DNA from: Fasciolopsis buskii
Taxonomy: Eukaryota > Platyhelminthes > Trematoda > Plagiorchiida > Fasciolidae
DNA: 64,000 nt
Assembly: GCA_008360955.1 (NCBI GenBank)
Contig: LUCM01006285.1
Coordinates: 57,566 to 121,565 of the forward strand
Reading direction: 5' to 3'
Shown: positions 39,369-50,859 of the stretch, piece after piece
Layout of the letters: every line of letters starts with the position of its first letter
Numbering within the stretch: the first letter of the stretch is position 1
Translations under genes and position numbers: made by a program
Notes under the pieces: model-generated
What the model was told of the DNA's origin: nothing
The model's database searches: none
Seen by the model: the letters and a program-made list of their open reading frames with translations, nothing else

Positions 39369-39486
39369 ACCCCACGTCATCCGGTCAACCGTTCACTCGG
39401 GAAGCAACAGACGAGAGCTTTGGTCTCGCCTGAGCTCATCAGTGGTGTATATGTTCCATCGCACTCCGGGCGAATATACCCAACCG
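39369..39486 (+). CDS. Plus-strand exon-like segment, gene unknown
   Basis: Between a good acceptor (TTTCTCCTTTCACGCACAG) and the donor G|GTGAGG the plus strand codes TPRHPVNRSLGKQQTRAL, then VSPELISGVYVPSHSG. It is antisense to the troponin gene, within its intron 4. Good splice signals make it a candidate for a nested gene on the other strand, but the complementary strand is also open here and no second exon was found. Confidence 0.22.
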
Positions 39487-40297
39487 GTGAGGTCAGACGA
39501 GAGCGAGACTTGAGTCCGGTGCTTTTCGAGTGTGGCTTGAGTTTTGTGCATGAAAGTTGCAGTCCGAAGTGCAGACAACCAGGCACATGAAAACCATTGC
39601 TTCCTAGCCAACAGAGAGGGTTAATGACATTTCGCTTTATCCACTTTAATTAAGTTATAATTGTCTACTTACAGGTATTATTAATCGATACCGAAATGTT
39701 CAGAATCGAATGTATCGCGAAAAACCGGGAGCAATGGCCTAGTGTTTCTTTTGTTTTACGCATCATACCCGGGTGGGTTAATATTCTTAACACGTGGGGA
39801 CTAGTGGGGTGGAATTGTAACAAATGCAATTCCGCAGATCGCCAGTCCATCAAATGCATTTAAGTTGGTCAGATCACAGAGAAGATAGAGCATGCAACTG
39901 TGGACAGAGGTGGCTTTGCAGTCAATCGATCGCGTTGGAGAACGTCTTCAAATACCCAAACCAACATGTTCACCCTGTCTATTGTACTTTCCTCCCACTG
40001 AATGCCGTCTTATTTTGAGTATGAAGGGTGTACCTGAAACACTCTATCGCACTCCTATCGATTACGAACAGACCTGCATGTACTGACCTGCTCATCCTCG
40101 TCGTACCCTGTAGGTCGGTACCAGTCAGGATCAATCGGGACCGTAATGCTACTGGATTGGATGACTGTCACGTTGCCATAGGGTCATATATCATAGAAAC
40201 AATATATTATCATGCCAAATTTTTGTGATCGAAACAACGATGGTGATTTGGTGGGATATTTATCGGTTTGAAATTTGCATAAAAAACATTCACGTAC

Positions 40298-40333
40298 TTT
40301 TCGCTCCATTTCTTCTGCGTTCAGTTTTGCAAT
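40298..40333 (-). CDS. Troponin T-like gene, exon 4 (36 nt microexon, phase 0-0)
   Basis: Twelve codons, IAKLNAEEMERK, between the acceptor TTTTTTACACAG and the donor GTACGT. It is a short amphipathic charged helix, phase 0 on both sides, and in frame with exons 3 and 5. An exon this short would be missed by ordinary gene finding; support comes from its splice signals, phase and composition together. Confidence 0.65.
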
Positions 40334-40476
40334 CTGTGTAAAAAAGGTGGAAAGGGAAAATGGGACAAGGGGATGGGGGAGAATTTGATAAGTTGGATAC
40401 ACAGATCGTTATCCAAACTGAACGATGTTCTAAAACGATGGCAACTCAATCATACGTTCAATGGTCCTAAGCAAAC

Positions 40477-40499
40477 ATATATATATATATATATATATC
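40477..40499. repeat. (AT)n tract
   Basis: Eleven AT units in intron 3. A shorter one is at 38800-38813. Confidence 0.9.
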
Positions 40500-40762
40500 A
40501 TCGGCCGTACATTAAAAAACTCGAAATTCACGTTCACTTTACGACTGAATCAAAACATCGACCGTAAAACCAATTGGTTTCAGTCTGATCACATGGTTCA
40601 CATGTCCAATAATCGATACTGTGCGCACGGCAGAGAGAGAGGTGAGCTTATAGTTTGCTGGAATGAATGTGTAGAGTTTCACTGAACATGTGAATTCTAT
40701 TATCTTGCCAGTGTTCTATGACCGCCGATCCTTAAGTGAAATGTCCGAACACCTTTCCGCAT

Positions 40763-40830
40763 GACCTCATAGGTCAGCTGGTAGAGAGCACTCGCGGCAC
40801 AAGTGCGTGGGTTCGAATCCCGCTGAGGTC
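40763..40830 (+). tRNA. tRNA-like sequence (probably SINE head or tRNA pseudogene)
   Basis: A perfect 7-bp end stem GACCTCA/TGAGGTC encloses AGGTCAGCTGGTAGAGAGC (box A-like), a GCACT/AGTGC arm, and GTGGGTTCGAATCCCGC (T arm). The middle loop is nine bases rather than seven and the D arm does not pair well, so it is unlikely to be a working tRNA. No intron-like insert or clear anticodon is visible. Confidence 0.5.
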
Positions 40831-41320
40831 GATGACTTTCACAGTTGGATCAATTCTATATTGAATGAATTTGACAAATTATTCACGGCTTATTTTATTA
40901 TGCATGAGGGTAGTGGAAAGGGCCCACTCCGTAGACGGAGAGATTTGACCGGAGATGAGGAATCCGACAAGTGGGTTGACATAGATCCACACAAGTTTCC
41001 AGTGGCACAGGGCCACGGTGAACTGCCGTCTACCATAAAAATGGGGCAGAGCGGCAACTGACTGTCGACCTTGTCGGTCAACATGGTGTACGCTGGGAGC
41101 TGTCCAAAGGCAAGCAAAGCACAATCACGGAAATTTCACATCATGTTTCAAAAGCAGGAATTCCTTGGCAAGGTCGAGACCAATGTCGAAGTTGCTGGTG
41201 AAATCGCGGACAACTCGCAGAATCAACTGAGCAAGGAAAAACCCTTACATTTTGAGACGTGGGGGCGAATTCAGAAATTGTGTATACAAACTATAGCACC
41301 ACCCCCCTCTCGTGATTAAT
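40831..41320 (+). repeat. Possible body of the tRNA-headed element
   Basis: The segment directly after the tRNA-like head has open frames on both strands over 40879-41124 and no recognisable domain. It may be the body of the element or unrelated intron sequence; no second copy lies in the window. Confidence 0.25.
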
Positions 41321-43053
41321 GGACATCATTTAGACAGTTGAGCTGAGACAAAGGTACCGTCGCATCTGAAGGATTTTCAGTACTCCCAGTTCGCGTTTGA
41401 AGAAACTAGTCCCCCGGATTACAGTTCTCTTCAGCTGTCACACAGACACTTGAAGTGATTATACCAAGACGCAACAGTAGCTGGCCGCATTTTCAGAGAT
41501 TTCCACTCTTCTTGATTCTGTGGCCTCCAAAGTGGACCAGGTGTTTGTTCCGGCGAAAAGCTCAGCACAAAAGTGTAGTGTTACACTGTAATAACTCGGT
41601 CTCGTAGAAGGCAGTCAAATGTCGATCTTGTAAAAGATGATGTAAATTGATTTAATGAATGGACCAAAGTAGACAGATGACAATTTAAAAGTTAGTTAGA
41701 AAACACTTTGGGAGGCAACAGGCAATGAACCGACTGTAAGACCATTGTCTGTCCAGCTGGTATCGTTGCACCTCGGGCTTACTCGCTCACGATAGGCAGC
41801 ATTTGGAGGTGGGTAAAAGCCATAGTTGTACACAATTGCAATGAAGTTGAGCTGAACTGTACCACGTGAATGGCACACTAGATCAAGGCATTGCTTGTCT
41901 ATATACTCACTTTTGACCCGTACGTGATTGATTGAGTTTTGGCAGACTTACAGTGACTCGCTGACCAGTAATTCTGTCTACAATAGAGACAGAGATGTCC
42001 GAGCAGTCGATGAGAAATTCTGGAACTGTATTTTATTCAAGAAGAGGTGCGTTTTGTGGGTCCATTGAATTTCGGATAGCACTGACACGATATAACGGTG
42101 AACACATGGAGCTGGAGTGAGAACTGGTGCTTGAAGTGAGACCTTATTACGTACAAACGAGAAGCCCAGACATGCAAATGTACACCTACCGGAACGAGCT
42201 GATTAAAGACGGAAAACCTGCAATTTTGACCTCCCCCTTTCGAGTATAGCTAGTTCCTTTCATACAGTCCTTGCATTAAATAGCATACTGACCACGTTTC
42301 TGAATCATTCGCTAAACAGCCCGAGGAAACGAGAAGCATATCGAAGAACTTGGTTGAAAAATCAGAAACAACAATTCCCAAGTTGAAATATTCACGATCC
42401 CGATGCAAGTGTCAGACCAATATAACCGGCGATCCTTTTCAGTTGCACCAGTTTGTCGGGAGGACATTGTGTTGATGCCGCGCACAGAGTTCAGCGAGCC
42501 ACAAATCATGTGATGCAGAAAAGGGAATGGTAGAACGAACTCTGACTCCATACTGAGCAGTTCAGTCTGAATTTCAACTAATTGGAAGTCAGTCAGGTGT
42601 GAATTATTGAATCAATTAAGTCAAAACGGTTCTTCCTTTAACGGGAATTGTAAACTAATGGAATGAATGATCGAGGCAGGGAGTTATTTAGAATAAGTTG
42701 TTCGGTCACAAATTAGCGCCTACTTATGCTACTAACCATGGTGTCCATTTCACTGCACTCGTGATAGCTGGTTTTCGTCCTAGCCCCGGGATCGGTTATC
42801 TAATTCGACGGTGGAATGCTTGCCAAAGAACCTGTTTATTGCTGGCCCGAATTAACCGTCAAATTCAGCCCCCCAAGCATTGTTTATCTCTCCCAATCCC
42901 ATAACTGTCACCAAGGTGACCAATGAACAAAAAATTCCTCGGGCAAATGGGTTTGTTGGCAAGCCAGCCTAGCAAAGGCCTTAATTTTGTAGTCACCTAT
43001 CATATTCCCCACTGAGGCCTACGGAGGCTTGATTCATGCGTTGACGAATACGT

Positions 43054-43232
43054 GGCCGGCGGTGGCCAAGCGGATAAGTTCGTGGCATTCGAAACTGAAG
43101 GTTGCGGGTTCGAACCTTCCCACCGCCGGTCAACTTCCCCACTTGGCAGCCTTCTGCTGGACGCGGCCCCCTTCCTGAAAAATGGTGTACATTGTTATTT
43201 CACTACTAAAAGGAAGTAAATGATAAAAGAAT
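43054..43232 (+). mobile_element. tRNA-Ser-type SINE, well preserved copy
   Basis: Head GGCCGGCGGTGGCCAAGCGG, box B GCGGGTTCGAACC, the 7-base arm CCGGCGG/CCGCCGG intact, followed by GGTCAACTTCCCCACTTGGC and the A-rich tail. The arm shows that the head still folds like a tRNA. Confidence 0.85.
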
Positions 43233-43648
43233 GATGAAAACAATGGTTGGTCGATAGTAGTGTCAAGAAAGCACACGGAAACAGCCGAGCCAGTATGGAT
43301 TGGAATCGAGATATTCGGCTGGTCCATCTCCCAACCCCAACCCCTCCAAGGAGTAGCACAGTTTATCACGGCCCAAGAATGGAGCGTGACTACAAACCGA
43401 GTAACGACGACAGTCCGTATTGGAGTGCGTCTATTTCAGTTTACTACAGTGTAATTTGTTATGGATGCATGGAAATATTTCTCTGTATGTGTGTGTATGC
43501 GTGTGTTTGTGTTTGTGTGTGTGCCTACTACTGATGACTGGTTATTCTCACTTGTCAAGTTTCAACAGCACGTTCAAATCACACAGTTCTACTAGATCCC
43601 TCAAAATGTCATTTGAAGCGCATGTACACGTTTTTACTACACGCACGA

Positions 43649-43651
<3 letters not shown>

Positions 43652-43685
<34 letters not shown>

Positions 43686-43688
43686 TGT
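43652..43688. repeat. (GT)n microsatellite
   Basis: Long GT run in intron 3. Confidence 0.9.
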
Positions 43689-44563
43689 GTCCTGCACAAA
43701 AATATAACACGACCAGGTAAGTCGACATGGCATCGAAGATTTATGACAAAGTCCAGTCGAATTGTCGAGACCGTTCCACATTCACACCGGGTGGCCAATA
43801 AAATTTGTCTGGTCATTTTTTATTGGTGTTGTTTAGACTCGCTAGCCCAGTTGACTTTCCGAAATATTGCTTATTTTTCCTACTCCACCTCTGGTGAATA
43901 CGAGTTACGTGAGAACTTCACGAGTACATTTTTCCCACATTCAAACACCCACGTTATGCCAGTGGGAAAGAATCAGATTGCGTTCTACAAACCGATCAGA
44001 TTGTCACACATGAACGACACGGAAGAGTAGATACAAGTTTTCCGTTCTTAGTGGCCCCTGATTATTACTCAACCGTCTCCGACTTTTGATCGGTACTATC
44101 AGGGTGGACAAGACGTGCAACCGATGGACTGATTTTGCAGTTATGGTCTCACAAGAAGCAACTGTATCCATTTCGCCCGATTCATTCACGACACCTTCAC
44201 GCTCCGCAAATGTTCCCATCATTTTATTCCGATCTGTGAATGCCGGTTGTGCGCGGATGCACACTGTGTCGGGCAATTCATGTAGGAGTTCTTGTACCTG
44301 GTTGAGATCTGCATTCCCTTGGGCCTCGACCGCAGAAGGACAATAGCGAGGTTGGAAATTGGAAAAATGTAAGCTCGTGTCGTCAATTTGCTACCACCGC
44401 CGATCTACCTTAAACTGCAGAGCAGGTCCCCAGTGACCACTGCCTTTCTGCCGGGGTTGCACAGTGTTGCAGGAAGAATGAATTTGCAAGAGAGATAGAG
44501 AGCCGGCTTACACGGACGGGAAAAGGAACGAATGTCTTAGTAGCCAACACGCCGGATGCCTTA

Positions 44564-44761
44564 CTACTGTACAATAGTACAAACTCTTAATAAGGTCCTA
44601 TTCGACAGAAAGTGGGAACACGATCGCCACTGCTTACAGTTCGCTGTCAAATTCTTCAAGATCTCCAGCCAGCTGGTTGACTGATCTATTGGCCGTTCGC
44701 TGGACATTTTTTCAGTCCCGGCTGCAGTGTCATCTGTTCGCTTCCAAGTGGCTTCTTCCAC
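44564..44761 (-). mobile_element. Retrotransposon 3' remnant (reverse-transcriptase tail)
   Basis: The minus strand encodes EEATWKRTDD, then STSWLEILKNLTANCKQWRS. The WLE.L..L..N..QWRSC pattern is that of the C-terminal end of the same class of retrotransposon protein as at 16.3 kb. It is short and lies inside troponin intron 3. Confidence 0.5.
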
Positions 44762-45275
44762 TCAGTCGGAGGAACGCAATATAGGGCAAGGTAGGACGAG
44801 CGAATGTTCGCCCTGCCTAAAATGTGTTCGACCACTGATGTCCTCTACCCTCCATACGCTGTGGTTGAGTATTCTTTGAACCGGTGCCCAATACTTGATT
44901 CCTAACTTAAGCATTCCTCACTCCATCAATTCACCCAAGCCTGGTCATATTACGTAGAAATTGATGATGAAAAACGTCCAAGTGACAATCATCATCAGAA
45001 CACAAATTCTTTGTCTTCCAAAAAGGTCACAGAATTAAGTGTGCCGCGGCACAGTGGACACTAACTTTCAACTTCAGTGGAATATCAAGTCGACGCCACA
45101 AGTGCTTCAGACCAACGTAAGCTAATGTAGTCCTGAATACACGCGCGCCCTGTTACTATCTCTAGATAAGCAACTGGCGAATCAACTGAAACGGTCGACA
45201 AGCAGTATTTGAATGAACAAAACTAATAATAACAGAAAACGAAGGAACCAGTCCGATTTGAGTTTGGCAACTCAC

Positions 45276-45332
45276 TTGTTCTTCCTCTTCGCGCATGCTT
45301 AGTCGTCGATTGATGATCATCGATTCGGCTTT
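45276..45332 (-). CDS. Troponin T-like gene, exon 3 (57 nt, phase 0-0)
   Basis: Nineteen codons, beginning KAESMIINRR and ending MREEEEQ, between the acceptor TTTTGATACAG and the donor GTGAGT. The basic-to-acidic helix-forming composition begins the charged rod that precedes the tropomyosin-binding part of troponin T. Both borders are in phase 0, so the exon is a cassette that could be skipped without frameshift. Confidence 0.7.
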
Positions 45333-46163
45333 CTGTATCAAAATAAAAATCAGATAGGAATGAGGGGAAGCGGTAAGTCATTTATCGATCATGCTGGTAA
45401 TTGTGTCCACTGAAACCAATTCGAAGTAGCACACATCGTACAGTTTGTTATTCGATACGGTGAACAAGTGAACAGAGGGAGGTTGTTGTGTTTAGTCAAA
45501 CGAGATGGAGAACGGTAACACTCGGGCGAAGATGGTTTCAGTTGTCAAAATCAGTGAATATCTAACAAATTAATAATGATAATATTAATAACAAAATATG
45601 AATATTGACGACTTCGTAAGATCTTAGTTTGTCCCTGACTTGATCACGTTGGACGGAACGAATGAACGATAGCAGTTGTGACTAACATGTTTGGTAGAAT
45701 AGTACACATGTCCACAACAAATCAGTCTCTTTGCCGCCTGAATAGCTGCCTCGATTGCCGTTTTGCTTCCATCTCATAGCATAGATCAGCAAATTTGACG
45801 TAAGTCGGGAGTAGGACAAAGGTTTGCCGACTCGAACTGTTCTGCTCTCATTATCCAACCCGAGAATACTGCTATCTAGTTACAGTGCCTGTTTCGTAGG
45901 CCTACTTGCTGACCATTGCCTGGTTTTCCGATTTTCGTCTGACACCACGCAAATTTTCCCACGGTACTCAATGTCCTCACCGCCGGGAACTGTGCATAAA
46001 AGGTTAGGAGGACTGGATTCTGTTTTTTTGGTGCTCCTTAGTGGCTCGGTGGTGTATAGCATTCATGGTGCACATATACGCTGCTGGGAGACTGAGAACC
46101 TCTCGGAAGTTAGGCAAACTTCGAATTCGGATGAAAATATTGGACTGTGAATTCACGAGGTGA

Positions 46164-46190
46164 AGTTGTTGTTGTTGTTGCTGTTATTGT
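46164..46190. repeat. (GTT)n tract
   Basis: GTT units with one GCT interruption. Confidence 0.85.
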
Positions 46191-47479
46191 TTCAAAAAGA
46201 GGCACTGCGACCGATTCGGCTCGCATGCGGCATACGTCATAACGACAAGTGAAGGCAAAGGAAGTTGTTTAGTCACGTGGATATGTAACCGGAGTGCCTG
46301 ATTTCATGTGAAATCACTACTTAGTCATTACTTGATTCCGCTGCCAAGTTAGGTTTGGCGCATGTGAGTTGAGTCATTTTCTGAAATCGAACTTAAAGTT
46401 GGCTAATTTCACCTTACGGTAACTCATGTCAAAATAGTTTTTCCGAATACATTCGCGAGAGGGCACAATTTCCCCCTTGTTCATGGTTAGTGTTTCTGTG
46501 CTGTCAGCCGCCTCACAGTACCGTGGATGTAGTTGTAAGAAAATCTAGACAGGTTCTTGATAGGCAACAAGTTCGTACAGAACTACCCGAAAGCTAAGAC
46601 TTCATGTATCAAGCATCAAGCACTGACAATATCCAACAGGCCAAAGGGAACCCTGTACTGGGATCATGATGTCACGTGCTTTGGAGGGGACACGGAGGAG
46701 AGTTTACACAGCAGATGGAGAAATTTGCGCCTTTCATGACAAATTCACTCGCCAGCATTCAATGGCTATTCATTTCCACGGAGCAGGAAGGGTCTCTAAT
46801 GAAGGAGAACCGACACGGTTTTCACCGCAGACATTTGGTTTTCCAATGATATCTACCTGAGTAAATCATCTACCTTGCTATTGTACCCGGGTGAAAGAAT
46901 GCTGATAGGTTTGTACATGTGGACATAGTTACCAATGTGTTCCGTTCAGTTCACGTCACCCACATTTTAGCGCTCGATTACAAACCAATCGATAAAACGA
47001 ATACGACCATACAGTGTGCTTATTAGGCCATTAGGCCAGCAGACGTGACAGTGCGTAAACAACGATTGTCAAACGTATCCAGTCGAAGAGCTCCGTCCTC
47101 AGTTCGATCGACAGTTCACTCACGTTCAGCGGCCGGAAGGGGAAACCCTGCAAAATTACATTTTTACTCTCCATTCATTACAAAAAATGTATGTATCTTT
47201 TAATTTGTGTTTATTTTGGTTTTGCGAAATATTGATGGTTTATTTCATTGTTGATAATCAATATGTGCACGAATTCAAATTCACGCGCATGTGATTCGAA
47301 TCGTGAAGACTGTTTATTTATGTGTTTGCACATTCTAGATTCGTGTCCAAAATGGTATTACAGATTTCCTGAAAAGTAATGATCTGATGCTCATGAATGG
47401 TTTCGTTGTCATCAGAAAAACCTTTCACCGCTGCTTGTTATTTTTATGCTGCGCTACAATTCGTCTATCTCTTCGATCA

Positions 47480-47655
47480 CTAACTAATCCTAATTTCTTT
47501 AATAATGGTACATTCGCGTACAACATTTTCATGCAAATGGTCTCGGCTAATAGAGGACTGCCAGGCGAGAAATTTAACTAGCCATGGGAGAATTCGAACT
47601 TACAATGTTGATGTAGAAATGTCACGAGGTTGTTTACGTGAAGAGAGCTACTGAA
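47480..47655 (-). mobile_element. tRNA-Ser-type SINE, degenerate copy
   Basis: On the minus strand a GAATTCTCCCATGG/box B-like segment precedes a body with TTAAATTTCTCGCC and a tail with CATTATTAAAGAAATTAGG. Order and spacing match the family, the sequence is worn. Confidence 0.5.
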
Positions 47656-48866
47656 TGCTCCTCCATTCGGTTGTGCAATCACTCATCAACAAGTAAAGCT
47701 GCATGTTACGTAAAGCGTTCCTGGATGGTAGGTGGAGAGGAGTTTACCTAGTCGCCAGTGCGTCGTGAACGGTACGGCCTCAGATTTACTTGGTGACTCT
47801 ATAGTATGCAAAAAGACCGCAATGTATTCGCACAGGTTGTGGATGTCCTCTTGACGACTGGTTAAAACTGGAAACCTGCACAACGGGTGAGTTTCGTCTG
47901 CGCGCTCCGATCACGTCACGTGATTCCGGCGCTCGGCTGTCCAGGATGACCTTCTGCTAGAAATCCAAATATCCAAGACGTGTAAATTTCGGGGTGACTC
48001 CCACAACCCTTAACCGAAAGTTGCGGGACTCTAGTGCGTTGTGAGTGGTTTGTTCTTCTCATGGGGTCTCGAAAAAGCCTGATGCTCCTGTTGGGACAAG
48101 GCGATCATGAAGTGTCATCAAAGATCGAATTTGCGACTGCCGTCTCTGAGAGGAATCGTCAGGACTCCGTAACCGACCCTCGGTTTAACTAATCTATGAG
48201 TATACTCTGGAGGCAGAAGAGATCTCGTGTCAGCACCAATAAAAAAATTCCGTTCAAGTTTTCAATTTTCGCTCCGCATTTTTCGCGAAAACTCCGTGTG
48301 GAGCTCAGAGGAATCGTCCTCGGAATTTGCATGTTTTCAAGCAGATCATCCTTTGTCTAATGTTTTGTTTCATGCTTTCATAAAGCGCTGGTTTAGTGGT
48401 GAACGAAACTAGAAAAGCATAAAGAGAATGAAAGATTTCTGTTTCCAATCGAGAAGACCATCGTACGGCATTGGGAAGAGATATGCAAACCCTAACCAGC
48501 GAGCTGTCGGTCTCGTGCACGACTGTTGAAGACATCGGGTGACACGGCCAGGTATCCCAGTTAGTAGTGTTCTCTTAATGAAAATTTCTCCTCGTTGATC
48601 CAACTCTTTCAGTTGGTCACTCGGTCGTTGTTCTTTCGCACTCCTTTGTTCATTTCTGTTTTTTTTGAAACGTGACATGATGAACAAAAAGGAAACTAGA
48701 GCACATCGGTGCCATTTTAATGCGTGTACATGGGAAAACTAGAATTATTTGCCGGAAATACTGACGAACAGAAAAGTGCTTGGGTAGATATTTCTATCAT
48801 TCCGTTGTGTGAAAATCAATTGCAATGATGAACATTTGGACTACACGCAATACGAGAATGACTTAC

Positions 48867-48906
48867 GTTTTGCGGTTGACTTAGATACACATCCAAAGAG
48901 GACATT
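48867..48906 (-). CDS. Troponin T-like gene, exon 2 (40 nt microexon)
   Basis: The exon is bounded by a strong acceptor (TTCTATTTTTTCAG) and the donor GTAAGT. Its first base completes an Arg codon from the previous exon, then 13 codons read MSSLDVYLSQPQN and end in phase 0. The fit of phase 2 in and phase 0 out to both neighbours is the main evidence that it is real. It is not a multiple of three, so skipping it would shift the frame. The peptide has no motif I recognise. An internal ATG opens the exon, so translation could in principle begin here in an isoform with another first exon. Confidence 0.65.
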
Positions 48907-50624
48907 CTGAAAAAATAGAAAGATGATAAGTGTGAAACGTAGTTGTGACAACAAGGGCATAAGTGCCATTGGTCTATTGGAATCGGATTTGTGTTGATTA
49001 CAAAAAACAAATTCATATTGTCCCAGAATTTGTTACAAACCTTGTCACTATCTTTTAACTTCACGCCCCCTTATTTCTTTGAGAGATTAAAAAACCTACT
49101 GTGAGCTTGTATTCCTGCACACTGAACGTTAACTTTCTCAAGTTTGCGATCGATCGATCGATCGATCGATCGATCGGTCGGTCGAGGCTACGATCTGGCG
49201 TATGGTCACGTGCTTGTCCATCAGCGAAACAATGGAGACGAGACAAATATCAGATTTCAAATCTCCGGCCCCCGGGAAAATGCAGTATGGAGATATCGAT
49301 CCACGTTCTATACTGTGACCCGGACGTCTTTTGTTAAGTTTCGCCGTGGGTACCAGAAAATAATGCCATTTCATGCTACAATTCCCATAGTAGAGATTGT
49401 GGGTTGACATGAATCGACCACATGGCTAGTGCTGCAAAACTAATGACGTATAATTCAAATTGTGGCTTTTGGCCTCCAACCTATAGAAAATGGTGCAGTT
49501 CAGTAGCATGATGTAAACATTTGTCCTCCCAGTCTTTTGTCTGACTGTGTCATTTCGTCATTTTCGGTTTTTGCCAATTCCCTTTTTGTAATATTGATTT
49601 GTTCTGTTGTAGAACCATATGGTGCGTCAGTTTCTGTCCAGATTTCCTTCCTGAAAACATCGAACAATCATGCTTGTTCATACACACAAAAGCATTTCCA
49701 AAGCAATTAACAGTGGGCTCAAGAGTATGTGAGATTTTGAAGTTGCTAGCAGCTAATCGTGTTTATGTTCGCCAAACTTGCTACCACATTAGTGCTGAAA
49801 AGGTGACCGCGTGAAATATCGCATTGTGATCCCGAACTACACAACCTCGAATTTCAGTTTCTGTCTTAGAATATATTAGTCCGGCAAAATGAGTCGTTCT
49901 GCCCAAGAAAAATCTTACCGTCCTTTCTAACTGGTTGGGAAAAGAACCAAGGGATACTGAAGGATATTCTTTGAATGAATCAATCGATAGACAGTTTAAG
50001 TGGGATCATGTACCGTAGCTTTGATAATCAGCAAGCTATCTAACTAGCGAAGGAAAAATCTAAGACACACAGTATACGAAGAGACTATGGTTGCTTAAGT
50101 TCGGTCACTGAGGATATCAACAGGACTGGTGTTGAGGCTTTTGTTATCTGAACGCTAAATATAGCAATCAGCAGTTTGTGAAATGGTGCATCGCTCTTAC
50201 ACTAAGACGGTACACCTATCAGGGATTGTGAGAGGGGTTTGGTCGATTAATCACTAAAAGTAACCTACGTTTGTTGACGCACGTTCACCATGCTGTTGGT
50301 GTAGTAGCATTATACCAGAATCCAGCCAAAGGCGTTGGTCGATAATCTCGTTGACGGCGACTGTGAATCAATGACTGACTGAATCTAAAGAGACTATTAG
50401 AAGATCTCAGTGGTTTACTAGTTTCCGAAGCACACTTGCAAATGCTTGACCCTAAGGCTGTGTAAAGAACCCATTCTAGAAAAGAACTTGTACGTGATTA
50501 GAAAGTCATCTGCTTAGACAAATCACAGGCTGTTACTGCATGGTGTAATCCCAAGGCGTGCGTATCAAAGATGACGGTGCAACCGACAGGAAAAGCTAGG
50601 ATTTTTTAGAATACCACTACTCAC
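48907..50624 (-). other. Intron 1 of the troponin T-like gene
   Basis: 1.7 kb between exons 1 and 2. It starts GTGAGT and ends TTTTTTCAG. It contains an (ATCG)n tract at 49147-49184 and no exon or transposon that I can name. Confidence 0.65.
49147..49184. repeat. (ATCG)n self-complementary tract
   Basis: CGATCGAT units in phase; each unit is its own reverse complement, so the tract can pair with itself. Confidence 0.9.
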
Positions 50625-50842
50625 CGTCTTTGTTCAGTCTCAGCTCCGCCGGACAAATATCGACGAGCTGCGGCTTCCTCCTCCGCGGTCATCACATCCT
50701 CGGCATCGCTGTCACTCTCGGACTCCTCGCTCTCATCCGAGGACACACCAATCGCGGGCATGTTGATCAGCGGTTTAGGTTTGACTTTGGGCGTCGCGTT
50801 CTCTTCCTCGTCCGAGTCGACTTGAATGTTAGGCACTGGCAT
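50625..50842 (-). CDS. Troponin T-like gene, first coding exon (acidic N-terminus)
   Basis: This exon encodes 72 residues plus two bases of the next codon, starting MPVPNIQVDSDEEEN and ending near GGAETEQR. It is very acidic, with Ser/Asp/Glu runs (DSDEEEN, SSDESEESESDSD) and a short Pro/Lys/Leu stretch between them. Acidic N-terminal tails are typical of troponin T, the thin-filament subunit that anchors the troponin complex to tropomyosin. The donor reads CG|GTGAGT, leaving phase 2, which matches the next exon exactly. The ATG is the first in frame; an AG preceded by a short mixed tract lies 15 bases upstream, so a 5' UTR intron or a trans-splice acceptor there is possible. The acidic tail alone is not diagnostic. 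The assignment rests on the downstream coiled coil and the unbroken frame across seven exons. Confidence 0.75.
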
Positions 50843-50859
50843 TTTTACCGGGAGTAACT
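50843..50859 (-). promoter_or_regulatory. Possible splice acceptor just upstream of the troponin start codon
   Basis: On the minus strand, GTTGTACAG ends 15 bases before the ATG. Flatworm genes often have a 5' UTR intron or accept a spliced leader at such a site. The pyrimidine tract is short, so this is only a candidate. Confidence 0.25.

Larger units (their letters stand above)
34891..40297 (-). other. Intron 4 of the troponin T-like gene
   Basis: 5.4 kb. It holds a (GGA)n tract, a short AT tract, a poly-C run, a plus-strand exon-like segment at 39369-39486, and a CCAAT/CACGTG-containing segment near 35.55-35.75 kb. No recognisable transposon. Confidence 0.6.
40334..45275 (-). other. Intron 3 of the troponin T-like gene
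   Basis: 4.9 kb. It holds a compact tRNA-like element at 40.76 kb, a plus-strand tRNA-Ser-type SINE at 43.05 kb, a GT tract at 43.65 kb and the 3' remnant of a retrotransposon at 44.56-44.76 kb. Confidence 0.6.
45333..48866 (-). other. Intron 2 of the troponin T-like gene
   Basis: 3.5 kb. It contains a degenerate minus-strand SINE near 47.5-47.65 kb, a (GTT)n tract at 46164-46190, and CACGTG at about 46275, 46674 and 47917. No other gene was seen. Confidence 0.65.

Noticed and set aside
39420..39450. Hammerhead ribozyme core on the minus strand
   Set aside because: A CTGATGAG is present but the required GAAAC after stem II is absent.
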